Part shown: piece by piece, positions 18,248-27,292 of the stretch
Position numbering within the stretch: position 1 is the first letter of the stretch
Layout: each line of letters opens with the position of its first letter
Assembly (NCBI RefSeq): GCF_030269515.1
Contig: NZ_BSTM01000036.1
Span: 1 to 64,000, forward strand
From: Actinomadura sp. NBRC 104412
GTDB taxonomy: Bacteria; Actinomycetota; Actinomycetes; Streptosporangiales; Streptosporangiaceae
Reading direction: 5' to 3'
DNA length: 64,000 nt
Notes under the pieces: model-generated
Told to the model about the DNA's origin: nothing
Databases searched by the model: none
Seen by the model: the letters and a program-made list of their open reading frames with translations, nothing else
Made by a program: the position numbers and the translations under genes

Positions 18248-19102
18248 TCAGGGGAGCAGTCCCGCGCGCCGCGCGTTCCGTACGGCCTCCGTACGGGTGT
18301 GGCTGTTGAGCTTGCGCATGGCCGACTTCAGGTAGCTCTTCACCGTGGCGGGCAGCAGCCCGAGCTGGGTGGCGGCCTGCGCGTTGGTGCAGCCGATCGC
18401 CACATAGGACAGGACGTCCAGCTCGCGCGGCGACAGCTCGGGACGGGGTTCGGGCTTCGCCGTCCCGGCCGCGGCGAGGCGGTGGGAGGCGTCCAGGAGC
18501 CTCGCGCGTACCTGCGGGTCGGTGATCTGGTCGGCGAGGCCGCGCAGCTCCGCGTGCACCGCCCGCACCTCCTCCCAGCGGGCGGACGCCTCCGCCGGGC
18601 TCGTGGCCGGGGTCCCCTCGGCGTGCAGGCGGGCCAGCGCCTGGTCGGCCTCATCCCGTACGGCCAGGTCCTGCTCAAGGTCGCGGCCGGCCTGGACGGC
18701 CATCGCCACCACCCGGTCGGCGATCGACAGCGGCTCGCGCAACGCCCCGTACAGGACGCCGCGCACCCGGCGCCGCACCACGACGGGGACGGCCACGATC
18801 GACAGCAACCCCTCGTCGGCCACCGGGGCGTCGTAGTCGTGGCTGATGGTGGACGCGTGCGGGTAGTCGCTGACCCACACGGGACGGCCCAACGCCATCG
18901 CCTTCCCGCCCAGCCCGGAGTTGCGCCGCACCACCAGCCCGTCCAGGGAGCCGGTGACGCCGCCGACCAGCTCGGTGATCCGCATCCGGTCGGGGCCGCA
19001 CAACGCGCCGCCGAACACCATCGGCAGCCCGGTGGACCGCTGCAACGCCAGAACCGCCGTGCGCACCGCTCCCGCGTCGTCACCCATGCCCAGAGCATGC
19101 AC
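18248..19102 (-). CDS. GAF domain-containing LuxR-family regulator
   Basis: The 284-residue protein has an N-terminal GAF sensor domain (residues about 20-145: FGGALCGPDRMRITELVGG through SIVAVPVVVRRRVRGVLYGALR) and a C-terminal LuxR-type helix-turn-helix (about 218-280: LSPRELDVLSYVAIGCTNAQAATQLGLLPATVKSYLKSAMRKL). This layout is common next to fatty-acid or aromatic-acid CoA ligases in actinomycetes. It is transcribed in the same direction as the two ligases but after a strong terminator, so it probably has its own promoter. The GAF ligand is unknown; an acyl-CoA is a reasonable guess. Confidence 0.88.
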   Translation of the reverse strand: MHALGMGDDAGAVRTAVLALQRSTGLPMVFGGALCGPDRMRITELVGGVTGSLDGLVVRRNSGLGGKAMALGRPVWVSDYPHASTISHDYDAPVADEGLLSIVAVPVVVRRRVRGVLYGALREPLSIADRVVAMAVQAGRDLEQDLAVRDEADQALARLHAEGTPATSPAEASARWEEVRAVHAELRGLADQITDPQVRARLLDASHRLAAAGTAKPEPRPELSPRELDVLSYVAIGCTNAQAATQLGLLPATVKSYLKSAMRKLNSHTRTEAVRNARRAGLLP

Positions 19103-19126
19103 GGCGGACGCTCCGTAGTGAAGTGC

Positions 19127-19150
19127 CCCGGGTGATCCGAATCACCCGGG
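19127..19150 (-). terminator. Hairpin terminator after acyl-CoA ligase operon
   Basis: CCCGGGTGAT (19127-19136) pairs perfectly with ATCACCCGGG (19141-19150) over a four-base loop. It begins 7 bp past the stop of the ligase gene and lies before the LuxR start. There is no U-run, as is usual in actinomycetes. Confidence 0.75.
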
Positions 19151-19157
19151 ACACTCC

Positions 19158-20801
19158 TCAGGCGGTGGGGACGTCCTTGTCCGGGAGGCCCAGGATGCCG
19201 ATGGCCTCCTCGCGCATCTGCACCTTGCGGACCTTCCCGGTGACGGTCATCGGGAACTCGTCCACCAGATGCACGTACCGGGGGATCTTGAAGTGGGCGA
19301 GCCGGCCCGTGCAGAACGCCCGCAGGGACTCGGCGGTCAGCGGTTCGGCGCCGGGGCGCAGCCGGATCCAGGCCATCAGCTCCTCGCCGTACTTCTCGTC
19401 CGGGACGCCGATGACCTGCGCGTCCACGATGTCGGGATGGGTGTAGAGGAACTCCTCCACCTCGCGCGGATAGATGTTCTCCCCGCCCCTGATCACCATG
19501 TCCTTGATGCGGCCGGTGATGTTGACATAGCCCTCGGCGTCCATGACCGCGAGGTCGCCGGTGTGCATCCAGCGGGCGGAGTCGATGACCTCGGCGGTCT
19601 TGTCCGGCTGCTCCCAGTAGCCCAGCATCACCGAGTAGCCGCGGGTGCACAGCTCGCCCGGCGTGCCGCGGGGGACGGTGACGCCGCTCTCCGGGTCGAT
19701 GACCTTGATCTCCAGATGCGGGTGGACGGTGCCGACCGTGGAGACCCGGCGGTCCAGCGAGTCGTCCGCGCGGGTCTGGGTGGACACCGGCGAGGTCTCG
19801 GTCATGCCGTAGCAGATCGCCACCTCGGTCATCCCCATCCGCTCGATGACCTGCTTCATCACCTCCACCGGGCAGGGCGAGCCCGCCATGATCCCGGTGC
19901 GCAGGGACGACAGGTCGTGGGTGGCGAAGGACGGGTCGTTCAGCTCGGCGATGAACATCGTCGGCACCCCGTACAGCGAGGTGCAGCGCTCGGCCGCGAC
20001 CGCCGCCAGCGTGGCCGCCGGGTCGAACCCGGGCGCGGGGATCACCACGCAGGCGCCGTGGCTGGTGGCCGCCAGGTTGCCCATCACCATGCCGAAGCAG
20101 TGGTAGAAGGGCACCGGGACGCAGACCCGGTCCTCCTGGTCGTAGCCGCACAGCTCACCGACGAAGAAGCCGTTGTTGAGGATGTTGTGGTGGGACAGCG
20201 TGGCGCCCTTGGGGAACCCGGTCGTCCCGCTGGTGTACTGGATGTTGATCGGGTCGTCGGCGGTGAGGTCCCGGGCGGCCTCCGCCAGCCGCGCCCGGTC
20301 GCCGTTCCGGCCCGCGTCGTGCAGCGCGTCCCAGGACTCCCGGCCGATCAGGACGACGTCGCGGAGCGCGGCGCACCGCGGCCGCACCTCCTCGATCATC
20401 GCCGCGTAGTCGGAGGTCTTGAACGCGGGCGCGGCCACCAGCGTGCGGATACCCGCCTGGTTGAGCACGAACTCCAGCTCGTGCACGCGGTACGCGGGGT
20501 TGATGTTGACCAGGATCGCGCCGATCCTCGCGGTGGCGTACTGGACGAACACCCACTCGGCGCGGTTGGGCGACCAGATCCCGACGCGGTCGCCCTTGGT
20601 CACGCCCAGGTCCAGCAGGCCCAGCGCGATCGCGTCGATCTCGGCGGACAGCTCCGCGTACGTCCAGCGGCGGCCGGTCTCGAACTCCACCAGCGCGTCC
20701 CGTTCCGGGAAGGCGGCGGCGGTCCGGTCGAAGTTGACGCCGATGGTGTCGCCCAGCAGGGGCTTGGCGGAGGTGCCCGAGGCGTAGGAGAGTTCGGTCA
20801 T
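19158..20801 (-). CDS. AMP-binding acyl-CoA synthetase (FadD-like)
   Basis: The enzyme activates a carboxylic acid with ATP to an acyl-adenylate and then an acyl-CoA. The 547-residue protein has the A3 motif [16 protein letters not shown], the A5 motif YGMTETSP, the [39 protein letters not shown] run (A7-A8) and the catalytic lysine in [10 protein letters not shown]. The substrate pocket suggests a medium- or long-chain fatty acid, inferred from family resemblance only. The ATG at 20801 overlaps the stop of the upstream ligase by four bases (ATGA), so the two are translationally coupled. Confidence 0.92.
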   Translation of the reverse strand: MTELSYASGTSAKPLLGDTIGVNFDRTAAAFPERDALVEFETGRRWTYAELSAEIDAIALGLLDLGVTKGDRVGIWSPNRAEWVFVQYATARIGAILVNINPAYRVHELEFVLNQAGIRTLVAAPAFKTSDYAAMIEEVRPRCAALRDVVLIGRESWDALHDAGRNGDRARLAEAARDLTADDPINIQYTSGTTGFPKGATLSHHNILNNGFFVGELCGYDQEDRVCVPVPFYHCFGMVMGNLAATSHGACVVIPAPGFDPAATLAAVAAERCTSLYGVPTMFIAELNDPSFATHDLSSLRTGIMAGSPCPVEVMKQVIERMGMTEVAICYGMTETSPVSTQTRADDSLDRRVSTVGTVHPHLEIKVIDPESGVTVPRGTPGELCTRGYSVMLGYWEQPDKTAEVIDSARWMHTGDLAVMDAEGYVNITGRIKDMVIRGGENIYPREVEEFLYTHPDIVDAQVIGVPDEKYGEELMAWIRLRPGAEPLTAESLRAFCTGRLAHFKIPRYVHLVDEFPMTVTGKVRKVQMREEAIGILGLPDKDVPTA

Positions 20802-22480
20802 CGCAGTTCGTCCTCCCGGAACTCGCCCTCGGGGCGTGCGGACGGGTCGGGATGTTTGGCGGCCTCCTCGGCGCGCAGCTCGACCCGGCGGATCTTGCCG
20901 GAGATGGTCTTGGGCAGCGTCGCGAACTCCAGGAGGCGGACGCGCTTGAACGGGGACAACTGCTCCCGGCAGTGCTGGAAGATCGCCTTGGCGGTGGCGG
21001 CGGTCGGCTCCCAGCCCGCGGCCAGCGTCACGTACGCCTTCGGCACCGCGAGCCGCACCGGGTCGGGCGACGGGACGACCGCGGCCTCCGCCACCGCCTC
21101 GTGCTCGATCAGCACGCTCTCCAGCTCGAACGGGGAGATCCGGTAGTCGGACGCCTTGAACACGTCGTCGGCGCGGCCCACGTAGGTGATGTAGCCGTCG
21201 GCGTCGCGGGAGCCGATGTCGCCGGTGTGGTACACGCCCCCGGCCATCGCCTCGTCGGTGCGCTCCTCGTCCCCGTGGTATCCGGTCATCAGGCCGAGCG
21301 GGCGGTCCTCCAGGTCGACGCAGATCTCGCCCTCGTCGGACGGCTCCCCGGTCGCCGGATCCACGAGGGTGATCGTGTAGCCGGGCACGGGCCGTCCCAT
21401 CGAACCGGGCTTGACCGGCTGGCCGGGCGTGTTGGCGATCTGGACGGTGGTCTCGGTCTGCCCGAAGCCGTCCCGGATCGTCACCCCCCACGCCTCGCGG
21501 ACCCGCTCGATCACCTCGGGGTTCAGCGGCTCGCCGGCCGCGACCACCTCCCGGGGCGGGGTGGACAGCCGGGACAGATCGGACTGGATCAGCATCCGCC
21601 ACACGGTCGGGGGCGCGCAGAAGCTGGTGATGCCGCACCGCTCCATCTCGCTCAGCAGCCGGTCCGCGTCGAAGCGCGTGTAGTTGAAGATGAACACGCA
21701 GGCTTCGGCGTTCCAGGGCGCGAAGACATTGCTCCAGGCGTGCTTGGCCCAGCCCGCCGAGGAGATGTTCAGATGCACGTCCCCCGGGCGCAGCCCGATC
21801 CAGTACATGGTCGACAGGTGGCCCACGGGGTAGCTCGCGTGGGTGTGCTCGACCAGCTTGGGGCGGGCGGTCGTGCCGGACGTGAAGTACAGCAGGAGCG
21901 TGTCGCTGGAGAAGGTGGTGCCGTAGGCGTCGAACGCGGTCTCCGCCTCGTACGCCTCGTCGTACCGCAGCCAGCCCTCGACCTCGGGTCCCACCGCGAT
22001 GCGCGTGTAGTCACCCGGGACGTCGGCGAATCTGTCGGTGGCGTCCGAGCGGACCACGACATGCTTGGCCTTGCCCCTGGTGATGCGGTCGCGCAGGTCG
22101 GCCGCACCCATGAGCGGGGTGGTGGGGATCAGGACCACGCCCAGCTTCATCGCCGCCAGGATCGTCTCCCACAACTCGACCTGGTTGCCGAGCATGAGGA
22201 TGACGCGGTCGCGCCGCCGTACCCCCGCCGCGCGCAACCGGTTGGCGACCTGGTTGGAACGGCGCGACAACTCGGCGAAGGAGTACTTGGCCTCCGAGCC
22301 GTCCTCCTCCACGATCCACAACGCCGGGCGGTCGTTGCCTTCGGCGATCGCGTCGAACCAGTCCAGCGCCCAGTTGAACCCGGTCAGCACCGGCCAGCGG
22401 AACTTCTCGTACGCCGTCGCGTAGTCCTCGCGATGGGCCAGCAGGAAGTCGCGGGCCGCGCGAAACTCGACTGCCGTCAT
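20798..22480 (-). CDS. AMP-binding acyl-CoA synthetase (acetyl/medium-chain type)
   Basis: The 560-residue protein starts at the ATG at 22480, preceded by GAGGAGG. It belongs to the acetyl-CoA/medium-chain synthetase branch, with long N-terminal domain ([25 protein letters not shown]), the phosphate loop [32 protein letters not shown] and [38 protein letters not shown], and the C-terminal [12 protein letters not shown] with the adenylation lysine. It is the first gene of the pair with the next ligase. Two different ligases in one operon suggest a catabolic route for mixed carboxylates. Upstream, CCCCC-GAAA-GGGGG (22553-22566) could form a tetraloop hairpin in the leader. Confidence 0.92.
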   Translation of the reverse strand: MTAVEFRAARDFLLAHREDYATAYEKFRWPVLTGFNWALDWFDAIAEGNDRPALWIVEEDGSEAKYSFAELSRRSNQVANRLRAAGVRRRDRVILMLGNQVELWETILAAMKLGVVLIPTTPLMGAADLRDRITRGKAKHVVVRSDATDRFADVPGDYTRIAVGPEVEGWLRYDEAYEAETAFDAYGTTFSSDTLLLYFTSGTTARPKLVEHTHASYPVGHLSTMYWIGLRPGDVHLNISSAGWAKHAWSNVFAPWNAEACVFIFNYTRFDADRLLSEMERCGITSFCAPPTVWRMLIQSDLSRLSTPPREVVAAGEPLNPEVIERVREAWGVTIRDGFGQTETTVQIANTPGQPVKPGSMGRPVPGYTITLVDPATGEPSDEGEICVDLEDRPLGLMTGYHGDEERTDEAMAGGVYHTGDIGSRDADGYITYVGRADDVFKASDYRISPFELESVLIEHEAVAEAAVVPSPDPVRLAVPKAYVTLAAGWEPTAATAKAIFQHCREQLSPFKRVRLLEFATLPKTISGKIRRVELRAEEAAKHPDPSARPEGEFREDELR

Positions 22481-22724
22481 GGCTCCTCCTCGTAGTAGCC
22501 GCACAGCGACCCCGATGACATGGATCGTTGGCCAAGCCTCCGGCGCGCACCACCCCCGAAAGGGGGTACTCGGCTGTCTACCCAGCCGCGACCCGCACCT
22601 TTCGATCCACGTCCGGTCCGGACGTCAGCCGCCAGGGACGCCGGGGAGGGTCACGTGCCATCGCTCGCCGCACTCGCCGTCCTGGCGGAACGGGGAGAGC
22701 CGAAGGTCGAGGTCGCCGGGTCCC

Positions 22725-23153
22725 CTAGGACGCCTGGGAAGGGGCCGAGCGGACTTCGGAGGCCGCGAGGGCGTCCATGTAGTCGCGGCAGTGGACGATC
22801 TGTCCGTCCCTGATCCGCAGGACGATCAGGCTGGGGACGCGCAGGCGCGGCCCGCCGGATCCCATGCCGACGACGGTCACCTGCTCGCTCACGATCACCT
22901 CGGGATCGGCGGTCGGGTACATCGTGACGTCCTCGATCCCGTGGACCTGGAACGGGACCGCTCCCCACGCCCGCCGGTAGCCCTCCCGGACGGCCTCGCG
23001 GCCCTCGAACCGCCCGGGGAAGCCCGGTGCCGTGAAAGGGAACTCGTGCACGGCGTCCTCCGCGTACAGGTCGGCCAGCGCATCGGACGACTTGTCGCGC
23101 ATCGCCTGGTGGTAGCGCTCGACGACCGTCCGGTTCTCCATGACGTTCCGCAT
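22725..23153 (-). CDS. SnoaL-like / NTF2-fold protein
   Basis: The 142-residue protein has the cone-shaped NTF2/SnoaL fold: VVERYHQAMRDKSSDALADLYAEDAVHEFPF, then GRFEGREAVREGYRRAWGAV and the strand-rich end LRVPSLIVLRIRDGQIVHCRDYMD. Such proteins are isomerases, hydrolases or small-molecule binders; no catalytic residue set can be assigned here. It is divergent from the TetR gene, and both operators sit between their starts, so it is a likely TetR target. Confidence 0.85.
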   Translation of the reverse strand: MRNVMENRTVVERYHQAMRDKSSDALADLYAEDAVHEFPFTAPGFPGRFEGREAVREGYRRAWGAVPFQVHGIEDVTMYPTADPEVIVSEQVTVVGMGSGGPRLRVPSLIVLRIRDGQIVHCRDYMDALAASEVRSAPSQAS

Positions 23154-23175
23154 GACGTCCTCCCTGCCGCTCTTC

Positions 23176-23193
23176 GCTCAACGCCCGTTGAGC
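23176..23193. promoter_or_regulatory. TetR-type operator copy 1
   Basis: GCTCAACGCCCGTTGAGC has perfect 8-bp arms around two bases and contains the core TCAAC-N4-GTTGA (23178-23191). It lies in the 95-bp gap between the divergent SnoaL and TetR genes. Confidence 0.75.
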
Positions 23194-23215
23194 GTATGCC
23201 ATGGGACGGCTTCAA

Positions 23216-23229
23216 TCAACAGCTGTTGA
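23216..23229. promoter_or_regulatory. TetR-type operator copy 2
   Basis: TCAACAGCTGTTGA is a perfect 14-bp palindrome with the same TCAAC-N4-GTTGA core as copy 1, 38 bp away centre to centre. It ends 19 bp before the TetR start codon. Confidence 0.75.
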
Positions 23230-23248
23230 GCCAAGGTAGGGTCGGGAC

Positions 23249-23824
23249 GTGGGACTCACCCGGGCCGAGCGCCGCCGCCGCTCCAGGGAACGCATACTCG
23301 CCGCGGCCCGGACGCTGTTCGCGGCGCGCGGCTACGAGCGCACCACCATCCGTGCCGTCGCGGCGGAGGCGGGCGTCGACCCGTCCCTGGTCATCCAGCA
23401 CTTCGGCTCGAAGCAGGAGCTGTTCGGCCGTGCGGTCAGGATGCCGGAGGTCCCGGCGCCAGGGGTGGAGCCCGGCGAGCTGGTCGACCACATCCTCGCC
23501 ACGCTCGGGCTGAAGCTCGGCGAGCTTCCGCCGCAGACCCTGGCGATGATGCGCTCGATGCTCACCCATCCGGAGGCGGCCGACTCCGTCCGGAAGAACC
23601 TGGGACGCCAGATCGAGGGGATCACCGCCGCAATCTCCGGCGACGACCCCATGCTTCGCGCCTCCCTGGCGATGTGCCTGATGCTCGGCGTGACGATAGG
23701 GCACCAGTTGATCGAACTCCCACCTCTGGGCGAGGCGTCCGCCGAGGACATCGCCCGTCTCCTGCGCCCGGCGCTCCGGGCCCTGCTGGAGGACGGTTCC
23801 CAGGACCCCCGCTCCGGCCGTTGA
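23249..23824 (+). CDS. TetR/AcrR family transcriptional regulator
   Basis: The 191-residue protein (GTG start at 23249) has the TetR helix-turn-helix at residues 8-55: RRRRSRERILAAARTLFAARGYERTTIRAVAAEAGVDPSLVIQHFGSKQELF. The C-terminal ligand domain (residues 70-180) is helical and includes the TetR_C17-like LGLKLGELPPQTLAMMRSMLTHPEAADSVRKNL segment. It probably represses itself and the divergent SnoaL gene from the two palindromes, and perhaps the amine-oxidation operon that starts 106 bp after its stop. Confidence 0.93.
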   Translation: MGLTRAERRRRSRERILAAARTLFAARGYERTTIRAVAAEAGVDPSLVIQHFGSKQELFGRAVRMPEVPAPGVEPGELVDHILATLGLKLGELPPQTLAMMRSMLTHPEAADSVRKNLGRQIEGITAAISGDDPMLRASLAMCLMLGVTIGHQLIELPPLGEASAEDIARLLRPALRALLEDGSQDPRSGR

Positions 23825-23930
23825 CGGCGGCCCGGGCCGGGACGCGGCGGCTTGGCTGGAGTGCCCAGCGGTTCGGCGGGGATGGCGGCTCGGCATGCCT
23901 ATCCTCGGGCGTACGAGCGAAGGAGGCGTG

Positions 23931-24440
23931 ATGCGCGTTGACCACACCAGCGTGCCGCGCCTTGCCGGTGCCGCGCCGCCCGCCGTCGACCCGGCCGGAC
24001 GGTCCTACGCGGTGATCGCGGTGGGGGCCGCCGCGCGTCCCGTCGCCGACTGCTGGCTGGCCGGGCTCGCGTCGCGCGCCGACCGGCCGCCCGTGTGGTC
24101 GGCGCACGTGGACCGGCTGGACGGGACGGTGCTCGCGGCGTTCGAGGAGCGGCTGCGGGCGGCGACCGTCGGATGGCGGCTGATGCTGGCCGGACCCGAG
24201 GCGGACGTGATGCGCCTGCGGGCCATGGCGGTCCGGGCGGGGGCCGTGCCCGCGGAGATCCGCGAGCATGTCACCGAGGCGGGCCGCCGCCGCATCCATT
24301 GCGCGCACTGCCGGGCGATCACCGAGGCCGTGGTCGGCGTGGGAGGGACGGTGGAGTGCCGCGGCTGCGGGCTGACGCTGCGGTGCCGGCGGCACTTCTC
24401 CCGGCGGCTGGCCGCCTACCTGGGGGTCGAGGCGTCCTGA
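23931..24440 (+). CDS. Dimethylamine monooxygenase subunit DmmA-like protein
   Basis: The ATG at 23931 has GAAGGAGG before it and gives 169 residues. The N-terminal part is a Rossmann-like alpha/beta fold ([47 protein letters not shown]). The C-terminal part is a zinc-ribbon or rubredoxin-like module, with CAHC and CRGC pairs (IHCAHCRAITEA, VECRGCGLTLRC) and a final conserved HFSRRLAAYLG. This architecture fits the small subunit of dimethylamine monooxygenase, which helps pass electrons between the reductase and the haem subunit. Its stop shares one base with the next start (TGATG), so the three genes are coupled. Subunit letters are used inconsistently in the literature. Confidence 0.72.
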   Translation: MRVDHTSVPRLAGAAPPAVDPAGRSYAVIAVGAAARPVADCWLAGLASRADRPPVWSAHVDRLDGTVLAAFEERLRAATVGWRLMLAGPEADVMRLRAMAVRAGAVPAEIREHVTEAGRRRIHCAHCRAITEAVVGVGGTVECRGCGLTLRCRRHFSRRLAAYLGVEAS

Positions 24441-25369
24441 TGGCGGCGTTCTCCCTTGTCGTGCGGTCCGTGGAGCCGGCCGGGGACGGCGTTCTGTCCT
24501 TCGCGCTGGCGCCCCCCGGAGGGGGAGGGCTGCCGCCGTTCGTGCCCGGGAGCCATCTGGTCGTCCATTGCGGCGAGCGGCGGCGGAACGCCTACTCGCT
24601 CACCGGATCGGGCGCGCCCTCGGCGGAGTACCGGATCTCGGTGCTCCGCGAGTCGGCGGACGGGGGTTCTGCGTGGATGCATCGCCTGTCCGCCGGCGAC
24701 GAGGTGACGGCCGAAGGGCCGCGCAGCGCGTTCCCGCCCGTCGCCACCGCCCGGCACCATGTGCTGATCGCAGGCGGGATCGGGGTGACGCCCCTGCTGT
24801 CCCACGCCCGTGCGGCCGTCGAGTGGGGACGGTCGTTCACCATGTTCTACGCGCACCGAACCGGTGCCCACGCCGATGAGCTGCGTGAACTGTGCGGTGA
24901 ACGGCTCCGGGAGTTCTCCGGACGCGACGAGTTCACGGCCGCGCTCCGCGATGCCCTGGTATCCCAGCCGCTGGGCACGCACGCCTACGTGTGCGGGCCG
25001 TCCGGGCTGATCGACGCGGTGTGCGGGCTGGCCGCCGGTGCGGGCTGGCCGGAGCAGCGCGTCCATGTCGAACGGTTCTCGACGGACGATCTGGAACCCG
25101 GACGTCCCTTCACCGCCAGGCTCGCCAGAAGCGGGATCGAGGTGGAGGTCCCGTCCGGGGTGAGCCTTCTGGAAGCCCTGGAGCGGGCAGGCGTCGAGGT
25201 GCCGCACATGTGCCGCCAAGGCGTGTGCGGCGAATGCCGGGTAGGGGTGCTCTCCGGGCGTCCCGAGCACCGCGACCTGTTCCTCTCCGAGGGCGAGCGG
25301 GCGGCGGGCGACGCGATGATGTGCTGCGTCTCGCGCGCCCTGGACGGGAAGGTCGAGGTCGATCTATGA
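24440..25369 (+). CDS. PDR/VanB-type FMN- and 2Fe-2S-dependent reductase (DmmB-like)
   Basis: This 309-residue electron-transfer protein takes electrons from NAD(P)H through FMN to a plant-type 2Fe-2S cluster. Residues 1-100 form the flavin-binding barrel (RRNAYSLTGSG), 105-220 the nucleotide-binding domain (LIAGGIGVTPLLSHARA, YVCGPSGLIDAV), and 225-309 the ferredoxin domain, with CRQGVCGEC and the last ligand in MMCCVSR. In this operon it should reduce the haem N-demethylase. Its stop overlaps the next start by four bases (ATGA). Confidence 0.88.
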   Translation: MAAFSLVVRSVEPAGDGVLSFALAPPGGGGLPPFVPGSHLVVHCGERRRNAYSLTGSGAPSAEYRISVLRESADGGSAWMHRLSAGDEVTAEGPRSAFPPVATARHHVLIAGGIGVTPLLSHARAAVEWGRSFTMFYAHRTGAHADELRELCGERLREFSGRDEFTAALRDALVSQPLGTHAYVCGPSGLIDAVCGLAAGAGWPEQRVHVERFSTDDLEPGRPFTARLARSGIEVEVPSGVSLLEALERAGVEVPHMCRQGVCGECRVGVLSGRPEHRDLFLSEGERAAGDAMMCCVSRALDGKVEVDL

Positions 25370-26367
25370 GATCCGCGAAACCCGCGGGATCCATGAGACC
25401 GGGGACGGTCGAGCGGTTCCCGTTCCCGTTCACGTCCGGCACGTTCAGGTACAGCACGAACGTGGAGCCCGCGCCGCGCCCGGTCACCACGGCGGCGGGG
25501 TCATGGGGCGGCACGGTCGTCGACGTGGGCGACTCCTACCGCGACGAGCTCGAATTGCGCGGGCGCATCCTCCGGGCCGATCCCAGCCGTTGCACCGTCC
25601 TGCCCCACATGTGGCCGGCGTGCTGGGACGCCCTCCTCTACCTGCTGGGCGAGCTGGCCGCCGACCATCCCGAGGCGATGGCGTTCGAGCGGGACGGGCG
25701 GAAGTGCCGGTGGCGCAACGACCTGCTGGGCGTCGAGAAGACCTTCACCATCGGCGACCGGGACTCGCTGCCGGGCGGGCCGCTCCGTTTCGCCGGGGAG
25801 CAGGTGCAGGAGGACCTCGTCCTTCTCGACCAGCGGGAGGACGAGCTGTGGGCCGACGCCGGGCTGGTGACCTTCGCGGCCGACTGGTCCCTCGCCTTCG
25901 ACGTCGGGATGGCCTTCCAGGACGTGCACGGCCCCGTGCCGCCCCGCGTCCACGAAGAAGGCGTCTTCACCCGCGCGGAACGGTTCCTCATGCGGCTCCA
26001 GCCCGGCCAGGCGTACCGGCGGACGAACTGGAGCATGACCGCCGGGCACCGGCTCGACACCTCGACCGAGAACGCCCCCGCCTGGACGCCCGAACGCGAA
26101 CGCATGATCGCGGAGGCGCCGGACGGGCTGCCGGAACGCCTGCACCTGCGGGTCGAGGTGCAGCATGTGGTCCGGCTGGCGCCGTCCGGGGCCGTCCTCT
26201 TCCTGATCCGTACGTACCTGCTGTCGCTCCGGGACCTGGCGCGGGTACCGCAATGGCGGCGGGATCTCGCCTCCGTACTGGACGACCTGCCGGAGGACGT
26301 GGCCGACTACAAGGGCCTTACGCGCTTTCGCCGGGCGGCGGTGGATTACCTGCGCGCGACCGGCTGA
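25366..26367 (+). CDS. Haem-dependent oxidative N-demethylase alpha-like protein (DUF3445)
   Basis: The 333-residue protein belongs to the DUF3445 family, named for the haem-dependent oxidative N-demethylases that use oxygen to cleave a methyl from secondary amines such as dimethylamine, releasing formaldehyde. Recognisable blocks are FPFTSGTFRYSTN near the N-terminus, ILRADPSRCTVLPHMWPACWDAL, RWRNDLLGVEKTFTIGD, VTFAADWSLAFDVGMAFQDVHGPVP and YRRTNWSMTAGHRLDT. Oxidised substrate and exact haem ligand cannot be read directly. It completes a three-gene coupled operon and is convergent with the globin gene, 6 bp away. Confidence 0.85.
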   Translation: MRSAKPAGSMRPGTVERFPFPFTSGTFRYSTNVEPAPRPVTTAAGSWGGTVVDVGDSYRDELELRGRILRADPSRCTVLPHMWPACWDALLYLLGELAADHPEAMAFERDGRKCRWRNDLLGVEKTFTIGDRDSLPGGPLRFAGEQVQEDLVLLDQREDELWADAGLVTFAADWSLAFDVGMAFQDVHGPVPPRVHEEGVFTRAERFLMRLQPGQAYRRTNWSMTAGHRLDTSTENAPAWTPERERMIAEAPDGLPERLHLRVEVQHVVRLAPSGAVLFLIRTYLLSLRDLARVPQWRRDLASVLDDLPEDVADYKGLTRFRRAAVDYLRATG

Positions 26368-26373
26368 CGGCCG

Positions 26374-27141
26374 TTATGCCTTGGGAATGTACGGGGGCGC
26401 GACGCCCCAGCCCCAATGGGGAACAGGCGCCTGCATCGGCGGCTTGGCGCCCGGCTGCGAATTGGCCAGGGCGATCCGCGTCCCCCATTCGATGTAGCCG
26501 AAGAACGCGGCCCTGAACTCGGGGTCGCCGGGCAGGCCCACCTCGTCCGCCGCGTCCATGAGCAGGCTCACCCAGCGGCGGCGCTGCGGCTCGGTGATCG
26601 CCTTGCCGAGGTGCTGGAGAAGCATGTGGTGGTAACCGCCGCGCTCGTCGCTGTAGCGGGCCGGCCCGCCGAAGACCTCGCCCAGCCACATGGCGACGTA
26701 CTTGGGATGGCCGGGGTCCATCGCGGCGAAGAGCGGGCCGATCAGGTCGTCCTTGACCACCTGTGTGTAGAACGTCTCCGTCAGCCGTTCCAGCGCCTCG
26801 GCTCCGCCCGCCCACTCGTACAGGCTCGGCACGGAGGATCCGGTGCCGCGCACGGCGGTGCGCTCGTAGTGGCGCATCTCCTCGATCTGCCGCACGTACG
26901 GGCTGATCTCGGCGAAGAAGGTCTTGAAGTGCTCCCCTTCCCGGAAGCCGCGCAGGTGGTCGTCCGCGGAGGTCCAGGTGATCCGGAGAATGTACGACGA
27001 GGGTTCGTCCACGCACCGGGACAGCTCGTAGTCCACGCACTGGGGGGCGGCGGCGAGCGGGACGGCGGCGCGCGCGTACGCGGCCTCGAACGCCTCGGCC
27101 TCCGCCTGGTCGATGCGGTAGCGGATGTACTCGACGATCAC
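26374..27141 (-). CDS. Fusion of antibiotic-biosynthesis-monooxygenase domain with truncated haemoglobin
   Basis: Residues 1-95 form an ABM ferredoxin-like domain (MIVEYIRYRIDQAEAEAFEAAY, YELSRCVDEPSSYILRITWTSADDHLRGFREGEHFKTFF). Residues about 108-235 form a group II truncated haemoglobin: YEWAGGAEALERLTETFYTQVVKDDLIGPLF, HHMLLQHLGKAITEPQRRRWVSLL with the proximal His and the group II Trp, and FFGYIEWGTRIA. The tail is Pro-rich. ABM domains often act on quinones or flavins, and such globins bind O2 or detoxify NO. The GTG start at 27141 overlaps a short upstream frame by four bases. The next gene, convergent, is the haem N-demethylase. Confidence 0.88.
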   Translation of the reverse strand: MIVEYIRYRIDQAEAEAFEAAYARAAVPLAAAPQCVDYELSRCVDEPSSYILRITWTSADDHLRGFREGEHFKTFFAEISPYVRQIEEMRHYERTAVRGTGSSVPSLYEWAGGAEALERLTETFYTQVVKDDLIGPLFAAMDPGHPKYVAMWLGEVFGGPARYSDERGGYHHMLLQHLGKAITEPQRRRWVSLLMDAADEVGLPGDPEFRAAFFGYIEWGTRIALANSQPGAKPPMQAPVPHWGWGVAPPYIPKA

Positions 27142-27221
27142 ACGATCACGCCTTCCCCCGATCCCGGTCCCCTGCCGGACTTTGCCACCACTTTATCCAG
27201 GTAATCGTTTGGATCGGACAT
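27138..27221 (-). CDS. Candidate 27-residue leader peptide before the ABM-globin gene
   Basis: An ATG at 27221 opens a 27-codon frame whose TGA stop overlaps the GTG start of the globin gene (GTGTGA). The peptide begins MSDPNDYLDKVV and ends Gly-rich (GRGPGSGEGVIV). The overlap implies translational coupling if it is translated. There is no good Shine-Dalgarno sequence before it, and I know no homologue, so its reality is uncertain; it could also be an N-terminal extension artefact. Confidence 0.35.
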   Translation of the reverse strand: MSDPNDYLDKVVAKSGRGPGSGEGVIV

Positions 27222-27292
27222 GGGTCGGCCCCGCCGCGGCCGTCCGTGTGCGGATCGCGGCGGGGCCGGTCGCTCATGCGGGGACCGGGCGC

